Shown one piece after another: positions 1 through 8,519 of a stretch of 64,000 nucleotides of DNA. The position numbers and the translations under genes were made by a program. This DNA is from Micromonospora costi (GTDB lineage: Bacteria > Actinomycetota > Actinomycetes > Mycobacteriales > Micromonosporaceae). The notes beneath the pieces are model-generated. The model did not search any database, was not told the origin of the DNA, and saw only the letters and a list, made by a program, of their open reading frames with translations. The stretch's first letter is position 1. Each line of letters opens with the position of its first letter. The stretch covers positions 236,717 through 300,716 of the forward strand of contig NZ_RBAN01000006.1 in assembly GCF_003626655.1 (NCBI RefSeq). The letters are read 5' to 3'.

Positions 1-1
1 C

Positions 2-817
2 GTCGTCTTCGGCACCGTGGTGTTCGCGCTCTTCGGCGGCTACTACTTCTGGTGGCCCAAGTTCACCGGACGAATGCTCGACGAGCGGCTCGGCAAGGCG
101 CACTTCTGGACGATGTTCCTCGGGTTCCACGGCACGTTCCTCGTGCACCACTGGCTCGGCAGTGAGGGCATGCCCCGGCGGTACGCCGACTACCTGCCCA
201 GCGACGGATTCACGACCCTCAACACCATCTCCTCCATCTCCGCGTTCGTGCTCGGCTTCTCCACCCTGTTCTTCATCTACAACACGTGGAAGTCGTGGCG
301 GTACGGGACCATGGTCACCGTCGACGACCCCTGGGGATTCGGCAACTCCCTGGAGTGGGCCACCACCTGCCCGCCGCCGCTGCGCAACTTCGACCGGATG
401 CCCCGCATCCGCTCCGAACGCCCCGCCTTCGACGCCAAGTACGGCACGCTCGTCGCCGACCTCGGCCGCGACCTGCCCCAACGGACGACGCGGCCGCCCC
501 AGGAGATGCGCGAGGAGCTGCGACACGTCGTACAGGCGCCCGAGTCGCCGGCCGCCGAGGGCGCGCACGGGCCGCGCGAGGTCGTCGAGTACACGCCGGC
601 GCCGCAGTCCGGCGCCCGCCCCGTGAACGTGCCCCGCCCCGAGCACGTCCGCCGTCCGAGCTTCGAGGAGACCGACGAGCCCGAGGAGACACGCCTCGGC
701 GCCCAGCGGGCGCCGCAGGAGAAGGAGGAGTGGCGGCACCCGCACAGCCACGGCGACCCACCGGAGCGTCCCCACGGGCCGGACGGGCCGCCGCCGGAAC
801 GGGAGGACGGCACGTGA
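2..817 (+). CDS. ctaD: cytochrome c oxidase subunit I, C-terminal part
   Basis: This is the 3' end of the aa3 oxidase catalytic subunit, an integral membrane protein that reduces O2 at the heme-copper centre. The start lies before the window. About 271 residues are visible. They include the last transmembrane helices (roughly residues 1-17, 34-50 and 73-95) and the family segments FHGTFLVHHWLGSEGMPRRY and PWGFGNSLEWATTCPPP. After the conserved end near residue 145 comes a hydrophilic Pro/Glu/Arg-rich tail of about 120 residues. A cytoplasmic position for that tail is inference. A perfect hairpin follows the stop. Identity is clear from the conserved C-terminal core. Confidence 0.93.
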   Translation, partial: VVFGTVVFALFGGYYFWWPKFTGRMLDERLGKAHFWTMFLGFHGTFLVHHWLGSEGMPRRYADYLPSDGFTTLNTISSISAFVLGFSTLFFIYNTWKSWRYGTMVTVDDPWGFGNSLEWATTCPPPLRNFDRMPRIRSERPAFDAKYGTLVADLGRDLPQRTTRPPQEMREELRHVVQAPESPAAEGAHGPREVVEYTPAPQSGARPVNVPRPEHVRRPSFEETDEPEETRLGAQRAPQEKEEWRHPHSHGDPPERPHGPDGPPPEREDGT

Positions 818-850
818 GGACGGGCCGGCACCCTCGGTGCCGGCCCGTCC
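818..850. terminator. bidirectional hairpin terminator between ctaD and the sigma gene
   Basis: A perfect 15-bp inverted repeat (818-832 and 836-850) with a 3-nt CTC loop starts directly after the ctaD stop and ends 12 bp before the stop of the convergent sigma-factor gene. There is no T-run, as is common in high-GC actinomycetes. It probably ends transcription from both sides. Confidence 0.8.
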
Positions 851-862
851 GTCGCGTACGGA

Positions 863-1999
863 TCAGTCGCGTGTGGGCGCCAGGCCGGCGGCGGTCAGCG
901 AGCGGCGTACCGCGGGCTGCACGCGGGTCAGCCGCAGCGGCACGCCGGTACGGGCCGCCGCGTCCCGTCCGGCCACCAGCGCCGCGATCCCCCCGGCGTC
1001 GACCCCGCCCGCACCGACGAGGTCGACCACCACCTCGCTCGGCTGGCCGGTGACCGCCTCCAGCATCGCCCGGCGCAGCTGGTCCGCGCCGTCACGGTCC
1101 ACGTCGCCGCCGACCTCGACCACCACCCGGTCGCCGTTCTGCCGGACCGAGATCCGCGGCTTCGCCGCCTCGGACTCCGCGGCGCCGTTCTGCCAGGGCG
1201 GCGGGGCGTCGGCGAGCATCGCCTGGCGCAGCCAGGTCAACGCCCGCGACAACAGCCGGGAGACGTGCATCTGCGAGATGCCGAAGCGGGCCGCGATCTC
1301 GGCCTGGGTCTGGTTGCCGTAGAAGCGCATCGCGAGGATCCGGCGCTCGCGCCACGGCAGGCGGTGCAGTAGCCCGCTCACGGTGACCCGGTCGTCGACG
1401 GACTCCAGCGCGTTGTCCGACTCACCCACCAGGTCGCCGAACTCGGCCGAGCTCTCCCCGCCGACCGGCGCGTTCAGCGACGCCGGGCTGTAGCCGGCGG
1501 CCGACTCCAGCGCGGCGAGGATCTCCTCCTCCGGCGTCTCCAGCCGTTCGGCCAGTTCGGCCACCGACGGCGCCCGGGACAGCTCGCTGGTCAGCGCCGC
1601 AGTGGCCTGTCCCACCTCGAGGATCAGGTCGCGCAGCCGCCGGGGCACGTGCACGCCCCAGGTCCGGTCCCGGAAGTGCCGCTTGATCTCACCGACGATG
1701 GTGATCGCCGCGTACGCCGTGAACGAGCCCCGTTCCGGGTCGTACCGGTCGACGGCGTTCACCAGCCCCAGGCGCGCCACCTGCTCCAGATCCTCCAGCG
1801 GCTCCCCCCGCCCCCGGTACCGGCGGGCGAGCCGGCCGGCGAACGGCAGGGCGAACCGGACCAGGTCGTCGCGGGCCTCCTGCCGCCGCTCGGGCGGCAG
1901 GCCCTCAATCCGCGCCGCGTACGCGAGCGCGGCCGCGTCGAGGTCCTCCAGGCCCCGCTCGGTGGGTGGTGGTGTGCTTGTGGTGGTCTGTCCGAACAT
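863..1999 (-). CDS. SigB/SigF-type sigma factor with C-terminal STAS domain
   Basis: This is a group 3 sigma-70 factor of the general-stress type. Residues 1-20 are a Thr/Pro-rich leader. Sigma region 2 covers about 45-115 (DLVRFALPFAGRLARRYRGR; LEDLEQVARLGLVNAVDRYD), region 3 about 120-185, and region 4 about 205-262, including the helix-turn-helix TQAEIAARFGISQMHVSRLL. A further STAS domain (about 282-378) resembles anti-sigma antagonists. In it the usual phosphorylated DS[ST]G motif reads VDAGG (about 333-337), so the target Ser is absent. The ATG at 1999 was chosen because GGGAGG lies 6 nt upstream; the frame stays open 22 codons further. The fusion suggests that an anti-sigma factor or antagonist is bound in cis, which is inference. 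Confidence 0.88.
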   Translation of the reverse strand: MFGQTTTSTPPPTERGLEDLDAAALAYAARIEGLPPERRQEARDDLVRFALPFAGRLARRYRGRGEPLEDLEQVARLGLVNAVDRYDPERGSFTAYAAITIVGEIKRHFRDRTWGVHVPRRLRDLILEVGQATAALTSELSRAPSVAELAERLETPEEEILAALESAAGYSPASLNAPVGGESSAEFGDLVGESDNALESVDDRVTVSGLLHRLPWRERRILAMRFYGNQTQAEIAARFGISQMHVSRLLSRALTWLRQAMLADAPPPWQNGAAESEAAKPRISVRQNGDRVVVEVGGDVDRDGADQLRRAMLEAVTGQPSEVVVDLVGAGGVDAGGIAALVAGRDAAARTGVPLRLTRVQPAVRRSLTAAGLAPTRD

Positions 2000-2222
2000 C
2001 CGCGCCTCCCTCAGGAAGGTCCCCCGCCCGGATTGGGAAACCGGTCGTGCGCGTGGTCGGGCCACGCACCGGGCCGGAAAGTGGGTTACGTGACTGGGAC
2101 GCCAGCGGGCGACGAGACACGCTGCGCTACGTGATCAGTCCATCGCAGCCAGCGATGTTCCCGCTCCGTAGGTACTCAATCACGGGATCCCAGGTTCGCG
2201 AGGATGTTTCGCTGGGCTCACC

Positions 2223-3662
2223 TCAAGAGACGAGCAGCCCCTGGTCGGTGCCGCTGTCGCGGAGCACGGCCAGCGCCTCGGCCACGGCCAGCGGAGGCGG
2301 CTGCGGCAGGTCGTACGGCTGGGCCCGAAGCACCTCGGTGGCCCGGCGCGTGGGCACCGAGGCGACCGGGTAGCCCCGCGCCGAGGTCCGGTCCAGGGCC
2401 CGGCGCCGGCGCCCGAAGCCAGCCACCGCGAGCCACTGCGGCAGCCCCGCGAGCGCCGGCGAGCGGACCCCGGGCGGCTCGGGCAGCACGTCCACGGAGG
2501 TGAACGGCTCGCTGCCGGCGAGCCACCACTCGACGCCCTCGACGCTGCGCCGGGTGGCGTTCTCGCACCAGTACGGCACCATCCCCGCCCGCACCACCTG
2601 CCACGGGTCGAGCAGCCGACCGCACTCCACCACGAGCCGGTCGCCGGTCTTGCCCGCCGCGCGCAGCCAGCGGCGGTACAGGTCGGCGATCGCCGCGCTG
2701 AGCGCCTCGGGCCGCGGGAAGAGCACCCGGTGCAGCGGGTGGCCGCCACGCCCGGCCCAGTCCCGGGCGCTGAGTTCGAAACCGGACTCCACGCCGTGCT
2801 CGGCGTACCCGGACGAGGACGAGACCTGCGGCGGTTCCCAGCGTGCCGCGTCACCGCCCGCCGACCGGAGCACCTGGCGCAGCGCGTGGCTGTCCGGGTG
2901 GAAGTCCACCGGATCCAGCCCGCTGCCCGGGCAGCCGACCTGGAAGCTGTGCCCGTTACCCGGGTCGAGCACCGGCCACGTACGCGCGTCGCGCAGCAGC
3001 AGCACCGGGGCGCCGGGGGCCAGCCGGTCGGTGAGGAACCGCCGGTACGCGGCCGGCAGGGTCCGCCACCGGGCCGCCAGGGCGACCGTCGCCCCGGCCA
3101 GCGCGCCGCGGCTCGCCGGGCAGTGCACCTGGCGTACGTGCAGGTCGTCGTTGCCCGCGAGCAGCCGCCCCGCGAGTGCGGCCCCGTGGTCCAGGGCGGC
3201 GCCCGGCCGGTCCACGGCGCCCTGCGCCCAGTGGACGGTCATCTCGAAGCCGGCGGGCAGCCAGGGCACGCCGAGGGCGACCGCGAGGTGCGCCGCGGCG
3301 CCGTGCGGCGAGCCGAGCACCGCGCCCGGGTAGCGGCGCCGCGGGTACTGGTCGACGAACCAGCCCGCCACCCGGCCGGCGTCGACGTCGGCGGTCTGTG
3401 CGGGCGTCAGCGCCACCCGGCCGGCGGCGCGGGTGACCGCCGCGCGGCGCACCGGGTCCGGGGCGCCGGGAAAGCGGGACACCGGTCCCGGGTGTCCCAG
3501 GTCGGCGCAGTCCGTGCCGCGCAGCGCGCGGGCCGTGGCGGCGACCAGGATCCGGGCGCTGCTGCCGGCCGCCACGACACGGTCGCCGGCCATGCCGGCG
3601 TCCGCAGCCACCAGCCCCTCGTGCACCTTGTGCACCGGCCCCACCTTGCCTCGTTCGCTCAC
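2223..3662 (-). CDS. conserved-looking protein of unknown function
   Basis: I do not recognise this family. The protein has about 479 residues, is Arg/Ala-rich and soluble, with no signal peptide or membrane segment. Segments such as MTVHWAQGAVDRPGAALDHG, HSFQVGCPGSGLDPVDFHPD and VPYWCENATRRSVEGVEWWL look folded rather than low-complexity. The frame is open to 3845, but upstream sequence runs into the hairpin that ends the neighbouring TPP-enzyme gene. The GTG at 3662 (preceded by GGGAAG) is therefore preferred, although the start is uncertain. It stands alone on its transcript and shows the codon bias of a real gene. Confidence 0.7.
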   Translation of the reverse strand: MSERGKVGPVHKVHEGLVAADAGMAGDRVVAAGSSARILVAATARALRGTDCADLGHPGPVSRFPGAPDPVRRAAVTRAAGRVALTPAQTADVDAGRVAGWFVDQYPRRRYPGAVLGSPHGAAAHLAVALGVPWLPAGFEMTVHWAQGAVDRPGAALDHGAALAGRLLAGNDDLHVRQVHCPASRGALAGATVALAARWRTLPAAYRRFLTDRLAPGAPVLLLRDARTWPVLDPGNGHSFQVGCPGSGLDPVDFHPDSHALRQVLRSAGGDAARWEPPQVSSSSGYAEHGVESGFELSARDWAGRGGHPLHRVLFPRPEALSAAIADLYRRWLRAAGKTGDRLVVECGRLLDPWQVVRAGMVPYWCENATRRSVEGVEWWLAGSEPFTSVDVLPEPPGVRSPALAGLPQWLAVAGFGRRRRALDRTSARGYPVASVPTRRATEVLRAQPYDLPQPPPLAVAEALAVLRDSGTDQGLLVS

Positions 3663-3844
3663 CACGCGGCCCGGCTTCCCGTCCGGATGCGGTTCAAACG
3701 GGCCGTCCCCCACCCGTCGGGACCAATCCGCTGATCGGGGGCGCTTCGCCAATACCGGGCGGTAGGTGTCGTCCGCGCCGCCTCGCCCCGGGCGTCCCGC
3801 ACCGGCCCGAAAGGCCGGGCGCCGACCCCGCCGACGCCGTTTCA

Positions 3845-3886
3845 CCGGTGCGGCGGCACCCCGTGGTCGGGATGCCGCCGCACCGG
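3845..3886 (-). terminator. hairpin terminator after the TPP-enzyme gene
   Basis: A perfect 14-bp inverted repeat (3845-3858 and 3873-3886) with a 14-nt loop lies 25 bp beyond the stop of the minus-strand TPP-enzyme gene. It argues against starting the next gene as far upstream as 3845. Confidence 0.7.
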
Positions 3887-3911
3887 CGGTCCTACGGTCG
3901 ACTCCCGGTCG

Positions 3912-5672
3912 CTAGACCAGGTCCTCCGCGGCGACGGAGAGCTGCCGGTCCACCTGCTCCCGGACCCGGCGCGCGGCGTCGCCGTCGGCGAACACGCCGC
4001 GCAGGTCGGCGAAGGCCGGTTCGGGTGGGGCGAGCGGCACGCGGGCGTCGACCACGGCCTCCACGACACACGGGCGGTCCGCGGCCAGCGCCTCGTCCCA
4101 GGCCGCGCCGACCAGCTCGGGCCGGTCCACCCGGACGCCGTGCAGCCCCAGCAGGCGCGCCCAGCCGGCGTACGGCACGTCCGGCCGGCGGCGCCCCGGG
4201 TCGGTTACGGGCTGCCGCCCGCCGCCCATCCCCGACTGGTCACGGTTGTTGAGCACCAGCACGACCAGCCGCGGATCCCGCCAGCGCGGCCAGTGGTGCG
4301 CCACAGTGATCAGCTCGGCCAGGCCGTTCAGCTGCATCGCGCCGTCGCCCATCAGCGCGATCACCGGCTGGTCGGGCGCCGCGAGCTTGGCGGCCACCGC
4401 GTACGGCAGGGCGCAGCCCATCGAACCGAGCGTGCCGCACAGCTGGGCGTTCACGCCGACCGGCAGCTCCAGGTGCCGCGCGTACCAGTAGATGACCGAC
4501 CCGACGTCCACGGCGAGCGCGGCCGACCGCGGCACCCGGGGGGACAACTCCTGGAGCACCTGCTGCGGGTTAACCGGCTCCGCGGGCGCGGCCGCGCGCT
4601 CGGTCAGCTCCTGCCGCCAGCGGTCCACCGAGTTCTCGACGGTGGCCCGCCACCGCGGGCTGGGACGGTCCGGCAGCCGGTCCAGCAGCGCGCGCAGCGT
4701 CTCGGCGGCGTCGCCGACCAGCGGGACGTCCACCGGGTACCGGCTGCCGATGCGGCGGCCGTCGATGTCGATCTGCACGGTCCGGACCTGCCCCGGCATC
4801 GGCAGGTAGCCGGTCCACGGGTCGTTCGTGCCGACCATCACCAGGGTGTCGCACCCGCCCATGAGTTCCGCGGCCGCCCGGGTGCCCGCCTCGCCGAGCA
4901 CACCGGCGTGGAAGGGCAGCCGCTCGTCGAGCACCGTCTTGCCCAGCAGCGAACTGGCCACCCCCGCGCCGAGCCGGTCGGCCAGTTCGAGCACCTCGTC
5001 CTCGGCGCCCCGGGCCCCCTGGCCCACGAGGATCGCGGTGCGCTGGCCGCTGGCGAGCACCTGCGCGGCGGCGGCCAGGTCGACGTCGTGCGGCAGCACC
5101 CGTGCCAACGGCTCGCCCGGCGTCGCGGTGATCACGCCCGCGGCGTACGCCTGGAGGTCGGGCACGGTGGCCTCCTGCACCTGCCGGGGCAGCACCACGC
5201 ACACCGGGCTGCGGGTCGCCGCGGCCGTGCGGAACGCCTGGTCGAGCAGGGTCGGCACCTGGCCGGGGCCGCGCGCGTAGTGGACGAACTGGTTGCACAC
5301 GTCGGCGAAGAGGCGGCTCAACCCGATCTCCTGGTGCGCGCCGCCCAGCGGGCCGGAGACGTCCTCGCCGACGATCGCCACCACCGGCTTGCTGTCCAGT
5401 TTGGCGTCGTACAGGCCGTTGAGCAGCTGCACCGCGCTCGGCCCCTGGGTGGCGAGGCAGACGCCGATCCCACCGGTGAACTTCGCGTGCCCGGTCGCCA
5501 TGAACGAGGCGGTCTCCTCGTGCCGCGCCGGCACGAACTCCGGGTCACCGCCCGCGCGGTCCAGCGCCGCGACCAGCGGGGCGATCGCCTCGCCCGGATA
5601 GCCGAACGCCCGCGGCACCCGCCAGGCCCGCAGCCGGTCGACCACCAGGTCGGCGGCGATCCGCTCAGCCAT
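3912..5672 (-). CDS. thiamine-pyrophosphate-dependent oxidase/decarboxylase (pyruvate oxidase-like)
   Basis: A 586-residue member of the TPP family that includes pyruvate oxidase and acetolactate synthase. The N-terminal Pyr-binding domain carries the catalytic Glu in RHEETASF (about residue 52). The central FAD/NAD-fold domain spans about 195-335. The C-terminal TPP domain has the GDG...NN signature (GDG 442-444, NN 475-476). It most resembles YdaP-type TPP-requiring enzymes, so pyruvate is the likely substrate, but this cannot be fixed from sequence alone. The start overlaps the end of the upstream baeRF gene by 8 bp, so the two are probably co-translated. The hairpin at 3845-3886 ends the unit. 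Confidence 0.88.
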   Translation of the reverse strand: MAERIAADLVVDRLRAWRVPRAFGYPGEAIAPLVAALDRAGGDPEFVPARHEETASFMATGHAKFTGGIGVCLATQGPSAVQLLNGLYDAKLDSKPVVAIVGEDVSGPLGGAHQEIGLSRLFADVCNQFVHYARGPGQVPTLLDQAFRTAAATRSPVCVVLPRQVQEATVPDLQAYAAGVITATPGEPLARVLPHDVDLAAAAQVLASGQRTAILVGQGARGAEDEVLELADRLGAGVASSLLGKTVLDERLPFHAGVLGEAGTRAAAELMGGCDTLVMVGTNDPWTGYLPMPGQVRTVQIDIDGRRIGSRYPVDVPLVGDAAETLRALLDRLPDRPSPRWRATVENSVDRWRQELTERAAAPAEPVNPQQVLQELSPRVPRSAALAVDVGSVIYWYARHLELPVGVNAQLCGTLGSMGCALPYAVAAKLAAPDQPVIALMGDGAMQLNGLAELITVAHHWPRWRDPRLVVLVLNNRDQSGMGGGRQPVTDPGRRRPDVPYAGWARLLGLHGVRVDRPELVGAAWDEALAADRPCVVEAVVDARVPLAPPEPAFADLRGVFADGDAARRVREQVDRQLSVAAEDLV

Positions 5673-6789
5673 TGCCGCGCCCCGGCGTGCTCGCGTCGAC
5701 GTAGCGCAGCACCGCGCCGACGCCGTCGGTCAGCTCCGGCGCCTCCTCCGGGCCCAGCACGGTCAGTTCCGCGTCGGTGCCCACCAGCGCGCGCACCAGC
5801 GCCGCGTCGGCGCGTACCCGCTGCGGGTCGGCCACCGACATCGCGGAGAGCTGCCCCGGGTCCACGGCGATCTCGGTGGGCTCCGGACCGATCCAGAGCT
5901 GACCGTCGGCCGACGGGTCGTCCACGATGAGCATGGTCTCGACCTGGTTGCGCTGGAGCGCGCCGACCACCGCGTCGAGGCCGGCGCCGACGTCCTCCTG
6001 CATGCCGAACCGGTCCAGGGCGGCGGCGATGCGCTGGTCGGCCACCTCGGCGATGGTCTGCACGGTCAGGTCGTCCAGCAGGGTCTGGTCGGCGCCGCCG
6101 GCCCGGGACCCGGCGTCCGTGCGCACCACGACGTCCTGCCAGCGCGGTGGCATCTGCGCGGCGATCACCCCGGTGGCCCGCACGTCGCCGGCCACCACCA
6201 CGACGTCCGCGCCGACCCGTTCGGCCAGGTCCACGGTCGCGGCCGTGACGTCGCCCGCATTGTGGTGCCACGCCTCCATGGCCGCGCGCTGGTAGCGCGA
6301 CTGCGACCAGCCGCCCGGCCGCACGCGGCGCAGCTGGAAGTCCTCCCGGCCCACCACGTGCGCCCGGCGCGGCACACCCCCGGCGCTGACCGCCATGGCG
6401 TCCGCGCCCGTCCGGTCGGCCAGCACCCGCACCCAGGCCACCTGTTCACCGCGCTGGGCGAGCAGCGGCATGACGTGCGGCAGCGGCGCGTACGAGGCGA
6501 GGTCACGCAGCGGCGGAGCGGACAGGTACTCGGTGAGCACCACCCGGCCCCGGGTGGCGAAGACGGCCAGCCCGTAGTCCCCGGCGATCGGGTCGTGGCC
6601 GCGCACCACCCGGTCCAGCGCGGCGACGGTCGGCTCGTCCGCGCCCTGGTCGGTGAGTTGACCCTGCAGTGCCCGCCAGCGCAGGTCGAGCGCCGGGTGG
6701 GCGTCGTGCGTGTCGGCCGACGCGTCCACGTACACGGAGCACCACGGCCCGGGACGGTCGTAGAGCGGGCGCAGGAAGGACAGCTGCAT
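5665..6789 (-). CDS. baeRF-type (archaeo-eukaryotic release factor-like) protein, Rv2629-like
   Basis: A 374-residue cytosolic protein that fits the bacterial archaeo-eukaryotic release-factor family (often named Vms1/Ankzf1-like). The N-terminus (LYDRPGPWCSVYVDASADTH) and the C-terminal segment around DDPSADGQLWIGPEPTEIAV are typical. Related proteins have been proposed to act on stalled ribosomes or peptidyl-tRNA; whether this one is active is unknown. It lies just upstream of and overlaps the TPP-enzyme gene by 8 bp. The ATG at 6789 follows GGAAAGGGG. Assignment rests on remembered family resemblance. Confidence 0.78.
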   Translation of the reverse strand: MQLSFLRPLYDRPGPWCSVYVDASADTHDAHPALDLRWRALQGQLTDQGADEPTVAALDRVVRGHDPIAGDYGLAVFATRGRVVLTEYLSAPPLRDLASYAPLPHVMPLLAQRGEQVAWVRVLADRTGADAMAVSAGGVPRRAHVVGREDFQLRRVRPGGWSQSRYQRAAMEAWHHNAGDVTAATVDLAERVGADVVVVAGDVRATGVIAAQMPPRWQDVVVRTDAGSRAGGADQTLLDDLTVQTIAEVADQRIAAALDRFGMQEDVGAGLDAVVGALQRNQVETMLIVDDPSADGQLWIGPEPTEIAVDPGQLSAMSVADPQRVRADAALVRALVGTDAELTVLGPEEAPELTDGVGAVLRYVDASTPGRGNG

Positions 6790-6940
6790 GCTCGACCCCT
6801 TTCCAGCTCGGCCCTGCGCTTACCCGTGCGGCCCCGGATGTCACCTGACGCTCGTGAGCGCGTGACCAGGTTTCATTCACGCCGTTCGACCCCCGACGTG
6901 GATACCATCAGTGAACGGATCAGGACTCTCGGTGGTGAGC

Positions 6941-7480
6941 ATGGACAGCGGACTCGATACCCGGCGGATCGCCCACCCGACGGAGCGGATCTTCACCGGC
7001 CGCGTCGTCCGGCTGCTCGACGGGTACTCCCGGGAGGTGGCCGTCGGGCAGCCGGTCCTCGTGGCGGTGCTGGCCGCGGCCGGCGTGGCGAGCCTGCTGA
7101 TGCTGCTGGTACGCGCGGTGCTGCCCGGCGGCGCGGCCCGCGCCCGGCGGCGCTGGAAGGACCTGAAGAAGGGTCCGGAATACCTGGTGACGCCGCTGCG
7201 GCTGCGCGACGCCACCGGCCGGCTCTGCGAGGTCGAGCTCCACGGCCACCTGCCGCAGAGCGCCCTGCACCCCGCCGACCACGTGCAACTGACCCTCCGG
7301 CCGCAGAACGACCCGGAGCTGCCGCCCCGCATCGAGCGCATCGTCAACCTCACCACCGGGCAGCTGCTGACGCCCCGGACCGCGACGGTGTGGACTCATC
7401 TCGGCCCGCCGCTGCTGCTGCAGGCCCTGCTCGGGGCCCTGCTGCTGGCGGCCATCGCCGCCTGGTCCGCCCTGCGCTGA
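6941..7480 (+). CDS. hypothetical two-helix membrane protein
   Basis: A 179-residue protein with a transmembrane helix near residues 38-60, a basic soluble middle (RARRRWKDLKKGPEYLVTPLRLRD) that may form a small beta-rich domain, and a second helix at about 157-176. I do not recognise the family. The ATG at 6941 was chosen over the in-frame GTG at 6911 because a TANNNT hexamer at 6903-6908 would place the transcript start near 6914. A weak purine stretch (GGTGGTGAG) precedes the ATG. It is divergent from the baeRF gene. Confidence 0.65.
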   Translation: MDSGLDTRRIAHPTERIFTGRVVRLLDGYSREVAVGQPVLVAVLAAAGVASLLMLLVRAVLPGGAARARRRWKDLKKGPEYLVTPLRLRDATGRLCEVELHGHLPQSALHPADHVQLTLRPQNDPELPPRIERIVNLTTGQLLTPRTATVWTHLGPPLLLQALLGALLLAAIAAWSALR

Positions 7481-7584
7481 CGGCCGCACCACCGCCCCAC
7501 GCCCGCGACGCCCCGGCGCGATCACGGGAGCGCGACGCCGGCGTGGGCGTTTGCCGCGACGCCGGTGCGGGCACAGGCACGGCC

Positions 7585-8445
7585 GTGTTCGACGGCTTCA
7601 CCCTCGACGAGATCGACGTCGGCCCGGTACGCCTGCGCGTGCGCCACGGCGGCTCCGGCCCGCCGGTCGTCCTGCTGCACGGACATCCCCGCACCCACGC
7701 CACCTGGCACCGGGTCGCGCCCCTGCTCGCCGGGCGGCACACCGTGATCTGCCCGGACCTGCGCGGCTACGGCGGTTCCACCGCCCCGCCCGACACCCCC
7801 GACCACTCCTCGTACGCAAAGCGGGCGATGGCCGCCGACGTGGTCGCCCTGCTCGACGCGCTCGGCCACCGACGTGCCGCCGTGGTGGGCCACGACCGCG
7901 GCTGCTACGTGGCCATGCGCACGGCGCTGGACCACCCCGACCGCGTCAGCCGGCTCGGGGTGCTCGACGGCGTGCCCATCGGCGAGGCGCTGGCCCGCGC
8001 GGACGCGCGGTTCGCCGCCCGGTGGTGGCACTGGTTCTTCCTGGGGCAGGTCGACAAGCCCGCCGAGCGGGTGATCAACGCCGACCCGGACGCCTGGTAC
8101 GGCGGGTCGCCGGACCGGATGGGCGCGGAGGCGTACGCGGACTACCACCGGGCCATCCACGACCCGGCCACGGTGCACGCCATGTGCGAGGACTACCGGG
8201 CGGGCCTGGGACCGGACCGGGCCGCCGACGAGGCCGACCGCGCCGCCGGGCGGCGGATCACCTGCCCGGTGCTCTTCGCCTGGTCCGAGCGCGACGACAT
8301 GGTCGAGCTGTACGGCGACCCGGCGGCGATCTGGCGGGACTGGGCCGACGACCTGCGGGTCGCCTCGGTGGACTCGGGCCACCACATGGCCGAGGAGGCG
8401 CCGGAGGCGTTGGCCGCGCTGCTGCGGGACTTCCTCGCCGGTTGA
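7585..8445 (+). CDS. alpha/beta hydrolase, haloacetate (fluoroacetate) dehalogenase-like
   Basis: A 286-residue alpha/beta-hydrolase. The oxyanion segment LLHGHPRTHATWHRVAP is followed by the nucleophile elbow VVGHDRGC with Asp104 (not Ser) and Arg105. The halide-pocket-like WWHWFF segment and the C-terminal catalytic His in SGHHMAEEAPE are present. Asp nucleophile, HDRG and HWFF together match the haloacetate/fluoroacetate dehalogenases. These cleave carbon-halogen bonds in small 2-haloacids. The real substrate is not shown by sequence. The GTG start at 7585 begins the recognised domain; no strong ribosome site is visible. Two copies of a 20-bp hairpin follow the stop. Confidence 0.85.
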   Translation: MFDGFTLDEIDVGPVRLRVRHGGSGPPVVLLHGHPRTHATWHRVAPLLAGRHTVICPDLRGYGGSTAPPDTPDHSSYAKRAMAADVVALLDALGHRRAAVVGHDRGCYVAMRTALDHPDRVSRLGVLDGVPIGEALARADARFAARWWHWFFLGQVDKPAERVINADPDAWYGGSPDRMGAEAYADYHRAIHDPATVHAMCEDYRAGLGPDRAADEADRAAGRRITCPVLFAWSERDDMVELYGDPAAIWRDWADDLRVASVDSGHHMAEEAPEALAALLRDFLAG

Positions 8446-8447
8446 CG

Positions 8448-8519
8448 CCGGCGGGCCGCCCCGCCGGCGCGCCGCCCCGCCGGTCAGTGGGCCGCCAAGC
8501 CGGCGGGCCGCCCCGCCGG
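8448..8519. terminator. two identical 20-bp hairpins between convergent genes
   Basis: The 20-bp sequence CCGGCGGGCCGCCCCGCCGG (7-bp stem) occurs identically at 8448-8467 and 8500-8519, one near each convergent stop codon (8445 and 8520). Each copy can serve as terminator for the gene it abuts. Confidence 0.65.

Noticed and set aside
2000..2045. Possible sigmaB-type promoter of the sigma factor's own gene (GTTT, 15 nt, GGGACC on the minus strand)
   Set aside because: The -10 part departs from GGGTAC/T in two bases and lies very close to the start codon. Too weak to list.
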